This document shows positions 27,217-35,542 of a stretch of 64,000 nucleotides of DNA, piece after piece. The position numbers and the translations under genes were made by a program. Source of the stretch: Psychromonas arctica DSM 14288 (lineage in GTDB: Bacteria > Pseudomonadota > Gammaproteobacteria > Enterobacterales > Psychromonadaceae). The stretch's first letter is position 1, and each line of letters begins with the position of its first letter. Below the pieces are notes generated by a model. That model worked only from the letters and a program-made list of their open reading frames with translations, was not told the DNA's origin and ran no database searches. The DNA is taken from the NCBI RefSeq assembly GCF_000482725.1, contig NZ_AXWP01000001.1, positions 419,336 through 483,335 on the forward strand. The letters run 5' to 3'.

Positions 27217-27390
27217 AACTCAAAAAATGCCTCAGTGTTAGCCTTACAATCCTATCTATGACTCAATTTAATCAATTAGTTAATAAAAATAAAATAATCT
27301 ATTTAATCTCAAGTAAATGTAAGCTACTGTCATTTTTATTTAATATAAACAGCCTGAAATTTAGAAATTCTACAGTCTCGTTATAGGCTG
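27217..27390 (+). repeat. Diverged repeat copy Y (mate at 13.15 kb), attC-like 3' end
   Basis: Similar to 13145-13310 over most of its length, starting at the GCCT..TTAGCCT block and including ACTCAATTTAATCAAT. It ends ACAGTCTCGTTATAGG, with GTTAT in the position of an attC right core, 30 bases before the cupin gene. The last part also has the inverted repeat AACAGCCT/AGGCTGTT (27349-27356, 27384-27391). The 160 bp between the VOC gene and Y hold nothing I recognise. Confidence 0.5.
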
Positions 27391-27409
27391 TTCATAATTT
27401 GGAAGTAAC

Positions 27410-27721
27410 GTGGAAATAATTAGAAGTAAAGAATTCAAATCTGAACGCGCTTGGGGTGCAAAAAATATCGCAACTATGAACGGCATCACGACGCGCTTGC
27501 ATTGGACTGATCAACCTTATAAGTGGCATGTGAACGATGGTGAAGAAGTATTTGTTGTTTTAGATGGAATAGTTGAAATGTTATTTAAAGAAAATGGAAT
27601 TAAGCAATCAACAATTCTAGAAACTGGTGATATATTTTATGCTTCTATTGGAACTGAGCATGTTGCGCATCCTCGCGGAGAAGCAAGAATCTTAGTCGTA
27701 GAATCAGAAGGAAGCGTATAA
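27410..27721 (+). CDS. Small cupin-domain protein (cassette gene)
   Basis: 103 aa, one cupin barrel. Motif 1 region WHVNDGEEVFVVLDG has one His, an Asn in place of the second His, and the Glu. Motif 2 region GDIFYASIGTEHVAHP supplies the last His. A metal site is therefore possible but incomplete. Start is GTG with GGAAG five bases upstream, 30 bases after the attC-like core of Y. Small stand-alone cupins are frequent integron cassette genes; the ligand is unknown. Confidence 0.72.
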   Translation: MEIIRSKEFKSERAWGAKNIATMNGITTRLHWTDQPYKWHVNDGEEVFVVLDGIVEMLFKENGIKQSTILETGDIFYASIGTEHVAHPRGEARILVVESEGSV

Positions 27722-27835
27722 AAAGGCACTTAAATGCAATAAAATTAGTGTGTTATGTTTCGCTTTACTATGCATTTAAACCTGCAATTTTTGTCCGCTT
27801 AATGCGGCAATAGTTTAAAAGTGAAGAATAGTGCA

Positions 27836-28157
27836 ATGTTCAGGTTATTTAAGAAAAAGAAGTTGAGGGGCCATTCGAACAATCTTAAAATCGTGCGGTA
27901 TTTACTATTAGGCAAGTTATTGATGGTGAACACACTATTTAAGCTGTATATCACGACTTAGAAGATGATGGCTGGCAGTTTGTAAGCAACATTGAATACT
28001 CAATGGAAGATGCCAAACTGGTTAGTTTAGAAGAAATTATCCAAATTTATCCTACTGTTTTGAGGTCGCCAATATTGAACCAGGATACCATGCTTGACCT
28101 AATACAATAGGTGACAAATGGTCTGTGTCATTAACTCGAGAACCGAGTAAAGAGTAA
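27836..28157 (+). pseudogene. Decayed cassette gene (unrecognised hypothetical)
   Basis: Starts MFRLFKKKK, then a frameshift leads into EVEGPFEQS, stop, NRAVFTIRQVIDGEHTI, stop, AVYHDLEDDGWQFVSNIEYSM...KLVSLEEIIQIYPTV. A second frameshift leads to EVANIEPGYHA, TGA (probably once TGG), PNTIGDKWSVSLTREPSKE and a stop at 28155-28157. Two in-frame TAA, one TGA and two frameshifts: clearly dead. The pattern DDGWQF...VSLEEI...P..VA resembles short hypothetical proteins found in cassette arrays. It ends exactly where attC-like site D starts. Confidence 0.65.
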
Positions 28158-28255
28158 ACTATAAGTTATTAAAGCAGGACGAAAAACAGTTGGCTTTTGT
28201 TCGTATCTCACAAAGTATCGCCAACTATTGTTTATAGTTTATTGCGGTGTTAGAA
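28158..28255 (+). other. attC-like site D
   Basis: Left arm CTATAAGTTATTAAAGCAGG; right end ATAGTTTATTGCGGTGTTAG. The inner stem AGTTGGC/GCCAACT (28188-28194, 28220-28226) is perfect. TAAACTATAA/TTATAGTTTA (28155-28164, 28232-28241) is a further inverted repeat. The right core GTTAGAA keeps its GTT, one of the least decayed cores here. Confidence 0.62.
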
Positions 28256-28336
28256 GGCATTTAAACTTTAAAGCATCAAAAACACAGGAGGTTGTCGGTT
28301 AAACTCTCCAGTAATAATGCTAATTGGATCAGATAT

Positions 28337-29224
28337 ATGACTCACAACTATACACCTACTGTTAAAGACTGGCTTTCTCTACTGTTACTTATTCTGCTGT
28401 GGGGGACATCCTTTATGTTTACCGCTGTCTCACTGCAAAGCTTTAGCCCTGTGGGGATCGTTTCTCTTAGAGTATTGATTGCTGCGATTATTCTAACGCT
28501 GTTTATGTATGCCAAGGGCTGGCGTTTGCCTGCGGAGCCGTTGGCTTGGGCGATATTTTTGTTGCTGGGTATTATGGGTAACTTATTGCCATTTCTTCTG
28601 ATCTCTACAGGTCAGAAGGATATTAGCTCGGGCATTGCGGGATTGTTGATGGCATTTATGCCGCTGGCGACAATGATTTTGGCACATTATTTTGTGTTGG
28701 GGGAACGTCTCAATCGCTTTAAAATACTTGGTTTTGTGCTAGGTATCACTGGCGTGGTGATTGTGCTTTGGCCTTCGTTAGTAGGAACTCACAGTAACTT
28801 AATGAGTGGTCTATTGATTTTACTCGCCACTTTTAGTTATGCGATCAATACTATTTTGGTAAGGCGATTACCCTCCTATAACCCTGTTGTAAAGTCGGCT
28901 GGTGTGATGATTATTTCCAGCATCGTGATAGTGCCATTGTGGCTGTGGCAAGATTTACCGTGGCAGCAAAGCTATTCTTTAAAAGCTACGTTGTCCGTGT
29001 TGTGGTTAGGTATCGGCCCAACTGCGTATGCCACTATTCTGTTGTTTGCAGTTATCGGCACGGCAGGCCCTACGTTCCTTTCGTACATTAATTACGTGAT
29101 CCCTGTCGTGGCGTATTTTACTGGTGCGCTTCTTTTGGGCGAAGTCATTGAATGGCATAGCCTAGCGGCGATGTTATTAATAATTTTAGGGATAGCCCTC
29201 ACGCGCAAGCGGGTTGCTCATTGA
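28337..29224 (+). CDS. EamA/DMT family transporter (cassette gene)
   Basis: 295 aa, ten hydrophobic helices in two EamA halves (LLILLWGTSFMFTAVSL..., then LLATFSYAINTILVRRLPSYNP). Drug/metabolite exporter superfamily; substrate unknown. Base composition is visibly more GC-rich than the flanking genes, pointing to acquisition. Start uncertain: an excellent AGGAGG ends at 28291 directly against a TTG at 28292, too close to use it. ATG 28337 gives a normal N terminus but has a poor ribosome site. A small indel in the leader may have damaged expression. It is unusually large for a cassette gene. Confidence 0.8.
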   Translation: MTHNYTPTVKDWLSLLLLILLWGTSFMFTAVSLQSFSPVGIVSLRVLIAAIILTLFMYAKGWRLPAEPLAWAIFLLLGIMGNLLPFLLISTGQKDISSGIAGLLMAFMPLATMILAHYFVLGERLNRFKILGFVLGITGVVIVLWPSLVGTHSNLMSGLLILLATFSYAINTILVRRLPSYNPVVKSAGVMIISSIVIVPLWLWQDLPWQQSYSLKATLSVLWLGIGPTAYATILLFAVIGTAGPTFLSYINYVIPVVAYFTGALLLGEVIEWHSLAAMLLIILGIALTRKRVAH

Positions 29225-29286
29225 ATCGGCTGTTGGTGCGATCTCGGGGAATGTCGTGTTAATCAGTGGTATTCCACTTACACATT

Positions 29287-29396
29287 TTCCAACAAGCGAC
29301 TTAAATGGACGCAAAATGGCTGTTGCTGTTTTTGTCAACAAACGAAAGCCAGCAAAAATAATACTATTCTAGGCGCCAGTTAACGAAGCGTGATAT
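29287..29396 (+). other. attC-like site E
   Basis: Left arm CCAACAAGCGACTTAAATGG, right arm CAGTTAACGAAGCGTGATA; outer stem TTAA.TGG.CGC/GGCGCCAGTTAA, inner stem TGGCT/AGCCA. The right core reads GTG where GTT is expected. It lies 62 bases after the EamA gene. Confidence 0.58.
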
Positions 29397-29419
29397 TCAA
29401 TCGGGAGCGTATTAAACCT

Positions 29420-29947
29420 ATGTACGATAAGCCTATGTACGCTAAAATTAAATACTTAACCGCTACATTGTTGCTTATCTCTTTTGTGTTGTTGAGTATT
29501 TTGATACCCGGCGGTGCAATTGAAACGAGAAGCTTTACTCACATAGCTCCCTACATATTAGGCTCATTTAATATATTTCTAACCTTTTTAGGAATGACAA
29601 GCTTGCTCCTCACTTATTTCGTGATCCGGAAACTGAAGTGGGCGTACTTTATTTCAATTATTTGTGCAGCTTCGTATTTATCTGTATATGCTCTCGATCT
29701 TGGCGGTATATTTCCTATCTCACCTGATCCAATGCCAACTGGTTTATTTGTAATAGAAATAGTTGGCTCCATTATATCAATCCCGTTGATGTACTTTTCA
29801 ATACTAGGGCTATCAAATAACAGTAATGATAATAAACCCGAAGTTGTTAATATCCACTCTAAGAAATTTGCTTTTATTGCCTTAATATTAATTACCGTGT
29901 GCGTGAATATTATTATCTTTGCTACCAAGTCAGCAATGGGTAACTAA
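29420..29947 (+). CDS. Small multi-pass membrane protein, unrecognised (cassette gene)
   Basis: 175 aa with five hydrophobic helices: a short basic N terminus, LLLISFVLLSILIPGG, IAPYILGSFNIFLTFLGMTSLLL, WAYFISIICAASYLSVYAL, IVGSIISIPLMYFSIL, and FAFIALILITVCVNIIIF at the end. A polar loop NNSNDNKPEVVNIHSKK precedes the last helix. No family recognised. A GTG at 29390 is in frame but sits inside the right core of site E, so ATG 29420 (GGGAG upstream) is preferred. ATG 29435 is also possible. Confidence 0.6.
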   Translation: MYDKPMYAKIKYLTATLLLISFVLLSILIPGGAIETRSFTHIAPYILGSFNIFLTFLGMTSLLLTYFVIRKLKWAYFISIICAASYLSVYALDLGGIFPISPDPMPTGLFVIEIVGSIISIPLMYFSILGLSNNSNDNKPEVVNIHSKKFAFIALILITVCVNIIIFATKSAMGN

Positions 29948-30105
29948 TAGTAATCTTCATAAAATCCTGATCAATTTTGCTGGTTAAAATTAATGAACAC
30001 TTCGTTGTTTTCAATCCCAATAGCTCGTTATTACTCAATCAAACGTCTTAATCTCATTGATTTTTCCTTTGCATTTTTTGACAATTAATTAAGCTGAAAT
30101 GTATG

Positions 30106-30203
30106 CCATACAAGATACATAAAAGGGCTGATAACCATTGGTTTTTAGGTTTTAGCCGCTTGTTTTAACCAACTATTATTTACCGCTTAGAGGCGCGTTA
30201 GTT
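30106..30203 (+). other. attC-like site F (right end of the array)
   Basis: Inner stem TTGGTT/AACCAA; right end CCGCTTAGAGGCGCGTTAG carries an intact GCGTTAG core. The left arm (TACAAGATACATAAAAGG) pairs only loosely. The 160 bp between the membrane-protein gene and this site contain nothing recognised. Confidence 0.5.
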
Positions 30204-30490
30204 GCTATCATAGAGCTACGGAGGATTTACGAAGAATTATTTAAGGTACGATTCGAAGTAGTTGAAAGAGCAACAATATCAATTCCTTTCGAAAATACAT
30301 ATGTTGTATGCAAAATGTTGGAAGTGTTGTAGTACTTTAAAAATACTGCTCAGTTAAAAATTTTTATGAGAAATTAGATAATAATCAGGAACGCTCTGTT
30401 ATTGATGCAAAATGCCGCTTGTTGAATGGTTTAAATCAGCGCTATAGCAAAACGAATTATTTATTAGCAATAACGTTTGTCTCTGAATAA
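30201..30490 (+). pseudogene. Gene remnant after the last attC-like site
   Basis: Reads VAIIELRRIYEELFKVRFEV then ERATISIPFENTYVVCKMLEVL and a stop. Further on, YFKNTAQLK is followed by a frame change and FYEKLDNNQERSVIDAKCRL, NGLNQRYSKTNYLLAITFVSE, ending at 30488. It is clearly protein-like and was one helical gene, now with one stop and at least one frameshift and no start. Parent family not recognised. Confidence 0.5.
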
Positions 30491-30526
30491 GGGGATATTT
30501 CTCCTTGAACGATAAGACTACAGCCA

Positions 30527-30560
30527 TAAAAAAGGCGAGACATATTTGTCTCGCCTTTCG
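30527..30560 (-). terminator. Intrinsic terminator after gcvP
   Basis: Perfect stem GGCGAGAC/GTCTCGCC (30534-30541, 30548-30555) with six T after it on the - strand. It lies 65 bases past the gcvP stop. Confidence 0.85.
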
Positions 30561-30622
30561 GCTATTGTTAGTTTGAAACGCTATTAAAGTTTCAAACTTT
30601 ATTCAAAACTAGCAAGATACAA

Positions 30623-33544
30623 TTAATCTTCGATATAGCTTTCAATACTTGGGCATGAACAGATCAAATTTCTGTCCCCAAATACATTATCTACACGATT
30701 TGCAGTTGGCCAGTATTTAGCGCCTTTGCTGAACTCTGATGGGAAACAAGCGACTTCACGTGAGTAAGTATGTGTCCACTCAGTTTCCATTAAATCCACT
30801 TGAGTATGTGGCGCATTCACTAGTGGGTTATCTTCTAGTGTCCATTCACCTGATTCTATTTGGCTGATTTCCTTACGGATTGCAATCATCGCGTTACAGA
30901 ATCTATCTAACTCGTTTAAGTTTTCAGACTCAGTGGGTTCAATCATTAATGTTCCCGCTACAGGGAATGACATGGTTGGCGCATGAAAACCGTAATCCAT
31001 TAAGCGCTTAGCAACATCTTCACCTGAAATGCCTGAGGCAGCTTCAATTGGTCGAATATCGATAATACATTCATGCGCAACACGTCCTTCTTTACCAAGG
31101 AATAAAATAGGGTAGTGTGGGCGCAAACGTTCCATCACGTAGTTTGCATTTAATATTGCTAATTTAGTGGCTTCCGTTAATCCTTGCTCACCCATCATTG
31201 CAATGTAGGCATATGAAATAGGCAAGATAGACGCTGAACCTAGCTCTGCTGCTGATACTGCATAATGTTTGTTATCTGCAGATTCAGTTACTTCGATGTG
31301 TCCTGGTAGGAACGGGATCAAGTGTGCTTTAACGCCAATTGGTCCCATACCTGGGCCGCCGCCGCCATGAGGAATACAGAATGTTTTATGCAAGTTAAGG
31401 TGTGAAACATCTGAACCGATAAAGCCCGGTGTTGTTATTCCTACTTGTGCATTCATGTTGGCACCATCAAGATAAACTTGGCCACCAGCTTCATGCACCC
31501 ATTCACATACTTCTTGAATCGACTCTTCGTAAACACCGTGTGTCGATGGATAAGTGATCATGATGCACGATAGGTTATCGCGGTGTTTATCTATTTTTGC
31601 TTTTAAGTCTGCATGGTCAATATTACCTTGTTCATCACAGCCTACAACAACCACTTTCATTGAAACCATAGAGGCTGATGCAGGGTTCGTACCATGTGCT
31701 GAACTTGGGATTAAACATACATTACGGTGACCCTCACCATTATGTTGATGGTAACGTTTAATCGCGATTAAACCGGCATATTCACCTTGCGCACCTGAAT
31801 TTGGTTGCAATGAGATGCCGTCGTAACCAGTGATTTCACATAACATGGTTGATAGTTTCTCAGCTAATTCTTGGTAACCAAAGCTTTGTTCTGTCGGTGC
31901 AAAAGGGTGCATTTGTCCAAATTCAGGCCATGTAACAGGTAGCATTTCTGCTGCTGCATTTAACTTCATGGTACAGCTACCCAATGGGATCATACCGTGT
32001 GTTAATGAGTAATCTTTGTTTTCTAGTTTTTTCATGTAACGCATCATTTGCGTTTCACTTTGGTGATCTGAAAACACAGGGTGTGTTAAGTACTTACTAG
32101 TACGACGACAGTTACTTGGGATTGCTGCAAATTCATCTTTAGCAATATTTTCACTGAAATCACTAACTTTAAGTGCTTTACCAGTAATGGCTAATAACAA
32201 ATCCTCTACATCTTTGGCAGTGGTTGTTTCGTCTAAACTGATGCCTAGTTGCACAGTGATATTATCTGGCGATGGGACTTGTTTTGCAGGGTATAGACGT
32301 AAGTTCATGCCTTCTGCTAATGCACGGTGGTAAATCGCTTTACTGTGTTCATTTGTATTAATAGTTAACGTATCAAAGAAAGTGGTGTTTTCTAATTCGA
32401 TACCTTCACTTTGTAAACCAGCAGCAAGAACGGCTGTGTAATGATGAACACGACGACCGATTTTTAATAAACCTTCTGGCCCATGGTATAAGGCATAAAA
32501 TGCGGCCATGTTGGCTAATAGTGCCTGTGCAGTACAAATGTTGGAAGTGGCTTTTTCACGACGAATATGTTGCTCACGTGTTTGCATCGCCATGCGTAAT
32601 GCTGGTTTGCCTTTGCTGTCTTTTGACACACCAATTACACGACCCGGCATAGTACGTTTGAATTTATCACGTGTTGCCATGAATCCTGCGTGCGGACCAC
32701 CAAACCCCATTGGTACACCAAAACGTTGTGCGCTACCGATAACAACATCTGCGCCCATTTCACCCGGCGCTTTTAATAGCGTTAATGCTAATAGGTCTGA
32801 TGCAACAGCGACTAAGGTATTTTTAGAATGAGCTTGTGCAATGATGTCTGTTAGGTCAATGACATGACCGGTAGTATTTGGGTACTGTAAAATAGCGCCA
32901 AACACATCTTGGTTATCTAATTCTTGGGCAGTACCTGTAATGATTTCAATGCCGATATATTCTGCACGTGTACGAATAACATCGACTGTTTGTGGGTGTA
33001 ACCCGTCACAAACAAAGAAAGCATTACTTTTACTTTTACTGGCACGTTTACATAAGGTCATTGATTCTGCAGCAGCGGTTGCTTCATCTAATAAAGACGC
33101 ATTCGCTAAATCCATTGCTGTTAAGTCCATTACCGCTTGTTGGTAATTTAATAAAGACTCTAAACGGCCTTGAGATATTTCAGGTTGATAAGGTGTGTAA
33201 GCTGTGTACCAACCTGGGTTTTCTAATACGTTACGCAGAATAACATTAGGCGTTAAAGTGTTGTAATAACCTTGGCCGATGAAGCTTCGGTTAACCACAT
33301 TCTTTTCTGCAATCGTTTTTAGTGAAGCTAACATGTCAGATTCACTTTGTGCTTCGGCTAAGTTTAATTTTTTTGGAAGGCGAATAGCGGCGGGCACAGT
33401 TTGGTCAATTAATTGATCTAAGCTAGTTGCACCAATGGTGTCCAGCATCCGTTTTTGTTGTGCAGGGTTAGGCCCGTTGTGACGCGTTGCAAATTCTTGT
33501 TGGTCGCTTAATAAATCGAGTAATGTTGGAGCAGTCATATTCAT
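30623..33544 (-). CDS. gcvP: Glycine dehydrogenase (P-protein), fused form
   Basis: 973 aa, the PLP-dependent decarboxylase of the glycine cleavage complex. It binds glycine, releases CO2 and loads the aminomethyl group on the lipoyl arm of GcvH. Both halves of the homodimer-type enzyme are present (N half with [11 protein letters not shown] half with [18 protein letters not shown]). The PLP lysine lies in [20 protein letters not shown]. Second gene of a gcvH-gcvP unit. The first ATG has no ribosome site; the ATG two codons later (33538) has AGGAT upstream and may be the true start. Regulation probably from the gcvH promoter. Confidence 0.96.
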   Translation of the reverse strand: MNMTAPTLLDLLSDQQEFATRHNGPNPAQQKRMLDTIGATSLDQLIDQTVPAAIRLPKKLNLAEAQSESDMLASLKTIAEKNVVNRSFIGQGYYNTLTPNVILRNVLENPGWYTAYTPYQPEISQGRLESLLNYQQAVMDLTAMDLANASLLDEATAAAESMTLCKRASKSKSNAFFVCDGLHPQTVDVIRTRAEYIGIEIITGTAQELDNQDVFGAILQYPNTTGHVIDLTDIIAQAHSKNTLVAVASDLLALTLLKAPGEMGADVVIGSAQRFGVPMGFGGPHAGFMATRDKFKRTMPGRVIGVSKDSKGKPALRMAMQTREQHIRREKATSNICTAQALLANMAAFYALYHGPEGLLKIGRRVHHYTAVLAAGLQSEGIELENTTFFDTLTINTNEHSKAIYHRALAEGMNLRLYPAKQVPSPDNITVQLGISLDETTTAKDVEDLLLAITGKALKVSDFSENIAKDEFAAIPSNCRRTSKYLTHPVFSDHQSETQMMRYMKKLENKDYSLTHGMIPLGSCTMKLNAAAEMLPVTWPEFGQMHPFAPTEQSFGYQELAEKLSTMLCEITGYDGISLQPNSGAQGEYAGLIAIKRYHQHNGEGHRNVCLIPSSAHGTNPASASMVSMKVVVVGCDEQGNIDHADLKAKIDKHRDNLSCIMITYPSTHGVYEESIQEVCEWVHEAGGQVYLDGANMNAQVGITTPGFIGSDVSHLNLHKTFCIPHGGGGPGMGPIGVKAHLIPFLPGHIEVTESADNKHYAVSAAELGSASILPISYAYIAMMGEQGLTEATKLAILNANYVMERLRPHYPILFLGKEGRVAHECIIDIRPIEAASGISGEDVAKRLMDYGFHAPTMSFPVAGTLMIEPTESENLNELDRFCNAMIAIRKEISQIESGEWTLEDNPLVNAPHTQVDLMETEWTHTYSREVACFPSEFSKGAKYWPTANRVDNVFGDRNLICSCPSIESYIED

Positions 33545-33636
33545 CCTAAACAGTCGCTGTTGCAGAAAATGTAAGAAAGATTTTTTATAAACCCGCTAAA
33601 ATGTATGGTGTTAAAAGCGCAATGGTTTATAAAATA

Positions 33637-33662
33637 AAGGCGATTTTCTATGAAGTCGCCTT
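33637..33662 (-). terminator. Hairpin between gcvH and gcvP
   Basis: Stem AAGGCGA/TCGCCTT followed on the - strand by TTATTTTATAAA. It is a weak terminator or attenuator that could lower gcvP relative to gcvH output within one transcript. Confidence 0.5.
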
Positions 33663-33723
33663 AATCATCATTGTTAATGGTTTGCTTTAAACTTGTTGGC
33701 AATTGCAGAACAAAGCAAAAAGC

Positions 33724-34101
33724 TTATTCTTCGTTTGCTGCGTGGTAGTCTTCGCTTGACATCAAGGTATCTAGCTCAGCTGCATTTTCAAGTTTAATTT
33801 TAACAATCCAACCCGCAGAGTAAGGTGATTCGTTAATCAACTCTGGGCTACCTTCTAGCTCGTCGTTAATTTCAACGACTTCACCAGTAACAGGCGCATA
33901 AAGGTCAGACGCTGCTTTTACTGATTCTACTAAAGAAAAAGCTTCTCCAGCTTCAGTAGTATCGCCAACAGCAGGTAAGTCAACAAATACTACATCACCT
34001 AATAACTTTTGTGCTTGGTTTGAGATGCCGATAGTAACGGTACCGTCACCGTTGTCTAATACCCATTCGTGTGATTCTGTGAACTTTAATGCACTTTCCA
34101 T
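33724..34101 (-). CDS. gcvH: Glycine cleavage system H protein
   Basis: 125 aa lipoyl carrier protein that shuttles the aminomethyl group between GcvP, GcvT and the L-protein. The lipoylation site is Lys62 in LVESVKAASDLYAP. N-terminal FTESHEWV and C-terminal SAGWIVKIKL are standard. AAGGA ribosome site. First gene of the - strand gcvHP unit. Divergent from the XRE-cupin regulator across a 366-bp region with several palindromes. Confidence 0.96.
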   Translation of the reverse strand: MESALKFTESHEWVLDNGDGTVTIGISNQAQKLLGDVVFVDLPAVGDTTEAGEAFSLVESVKAASDLYAPVTGEVVEINDELEGSPELINESPYSAGWIVKIKLENAAELDTLMSSEDYHAANEE

Positions 34102-34467
34102 AGTTAAATCCTTCGCTAGTAAATGATATTGAGGCTGAGTGTTTCGCTATCAAGCATAACACTCACAAATTCTATTTCTACTACATTGTTAAGGTTCTGC
34201 CAACCCAAAAGTTTCCAATAGTGGAATTATCTCTATCCAATAGAAACAACTCATTAACATGATGCTTTTAGCTTTTAATAGGCTCTAACCTAAATAAGTT
34301 AACAATGTAATAACAAGTGTTGGTCATTATAAGGACTTATTTACTCAAAGTTGAGTAAAAGTTTCCAAAAGGAAACTTTATTTCCGTAATGTGACATTGA
34401 TCTTTATTTTAAAGTGCGCTTTTATTTTTGTTCGATAATATAGTGTCTCATAGACAGGAGAACGAGA
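34102..34467. promoter_or_regulatory. gcvH / regulator divergent control region with clustered palindromes
   Basis: Two adjoining perfect palindromes lie about 90 bp before the regulator gene. TTACTCAA-AG-TTGAGTAA is at 34341-34358. A 22-bp one built on GTTTCC-AAAA-GGAAAC is at 34358-34379. The second motif recurs imperfectly as GTTTCC-6-GGAA at 34211-34226 and TCC-AATA-GAAAC at 34236-34247. Repetition of GTTTCC/GGAAAC suggests operators for the adjacent XRE-cupin protein, controlling both itself and gcvHP. No glycine riboswitch pattern was seen. Confidence 0.6.
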
Positions 34468-35094
34468 ATGACTGATCACCAACAACAAGATATTTATCCA
34501 TCAATGACGATTTCTACAGATCAGCATGAACAGAAGATAGCTCCTATTAAATTAGGTGAACGATTGAAAGAGATCCGTCGTTCATTGGGGTTAACATTAG
34601 AAGAGGCGAGTCAAAAAACCGGGTTAGCGCGTTCAACTTTATCTAAAATTGAAAATGAGCAAATATCACCGACTTTTCAAGCAATGCAAAAGTTAACGAG
34701 TGGATTACAAATCAATATTCCACAATTATTTGCGGCGCCTAAGCAAGTGCATACAACCGGTCGCCGTGATATTACGCGAAATGAGGAAGGAAAAGCACAT
34801 CCAACTTCAACCTATGAACATGAGTTATTAGCGACGCAATTAACCAATAAAAAAATGATGCCGTTTAAATCATTAATTCGTGCACGTAGTTTTGATGCGT
34901 ATGCCGATTGGATAAGACATGACGGTGAAGAGTTCCTGTTAGTGTTAAGTGGAGAAATTACATTTTTCTCTGAATTTTATGAACCGGTCAATTTAACTGA
35001 AGGTGATTCAGTTTATTATGATGCCAACATGGGACACATGTTGATCTCGGTAAGTGAAGACGACGCCAGTATTTTATGGGTGACCGCTTCTTAG
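34468..35094 (+). CDS. XRE-family regulator with cupin domain
   Basis: 208 aa. HTH_3 domain at about 28-83 (LGERLKEIRRSLGLTLEEASQKTGLARSTLSKIENEQISPTF, split here only by length) and a C-terminal cupin sensor at about 125-205 (WIRHDGEEFLLVLSGEITFF, then YYDANMGHMLISV). Placed between gcvHP and gcvT, as in Vibrio, where an equivalent regulator sits in the gcv cluster, so it probably senses glycine, serine or a product and controls glycine cleavage. AGGAGA ribosome site. Palindromes upstream suggest autoregulation. Confidence 0.88.
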   Translation: MTDHQQQDIYPSMTISTDQHEQKIAPIKLGERLKEIRRSLGLTLEEASQKTGLARSTLSKIENEQISPTFQAMQKLTSGLQINIPQLFAAPKQVHTTGRRDITRNEEGKAHPTSTYEHELLATQLTNKKMMPFKSLIRARSFDAYADWIRHDGEEFLLVLSGEITFFSEFYEPVNLTEGDSVYYDANMGHMLISVSEDDASILWVTAS

Positions 35095-35244
35095 TTAATC
35101 ATCGAAATTTTTGGTGGTAAGTTATTAACTCAGGTAGTTGCTGAGACCGTATGTGAGGGAAATGGTAAGTAAGTCGATAAGTGACGCAGTCAGCAAATGG
35201 GATATTAATGCAGATATTTAACAAGCATCTAGCATTTTTACCAA

Positions 35245-35348
35245 ACATGATTACTTAACACGATTACTTAACATAGTTACTTAGCATAGTTACTTAACAT
35301 AGTTACTAAACATGACTCGCTAACACTATTATCGAACATTATTAATAA
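35245..35348. repeat. Eight tandem 13-bp units upstream of gcvT
   Basis: Exact 13-bp period over 104 bp, consensus AACATAGTTACTT. Units 3-5 are nearly identical and the last two are degenerate. They lie 195-300 bp before gcvT in the 448-bp gap after the regulator gene. They could be a protein-binding array or simple slippage DNA. The rest of the gap shows no gene or riboswitch. Confidence 0.8.
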
Positions 35349-35542
35349 AGATAAACGGAAGCATCAATAAATCACATTAACAACGAACAACATTATTAAT
35401 AGTTAAACACAAAATACATTTACAAATAACGGGCTACGATAACGTTTAAATCAACGTTAAAAATAGCTTTAAACAACACAATTAAATTTACTAACTAAAC
35501 GTAAGTGACGTTTAATAAATTATAGCCTTTGGAGTAAAAACA

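Larger units (their letters stand above)
24221..30203 (+). mobile_element. Integrase-less integron cassette array (CALIN-like)
   Basis: Single genes or gene wrecks, all on +, each followed within a few bases by an imperfect palindrome of about 100 bp (sites G, B, C, D, E, F; weaker W, Y, Z). Left arms share a [T/C]AA[C/T]AAG-like start and a GGA block. Right arms share CAGTT.. and end in a GCGTTAG-like core. Gene content (VOC, cupin, HEPN-like, small membrane protein, exporter) is typical of cassette arrays. No intI or attI is visible. Many right cores have a broken GTT. Recognition is by eye; no covariance model was run. Confidence 0.65.

Noticed and set aside
27836..28157. UGA recoding as Trp
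   Set aside because: Two TAA stops and two frameshifts in the same remnant make plain decay far more likely.
35130..35170. TPP riboswitch, from a CTGAGA motif
   Set aside because: The rest of the thi-box consensus is missing and the downstream genes are not thiamine-related.
35095..35542. Glycine riboswitch upstream of gcvT
   Set aside because: I looked for the conserved glycine aptamer blocks before gcvT and gcvH and found none.
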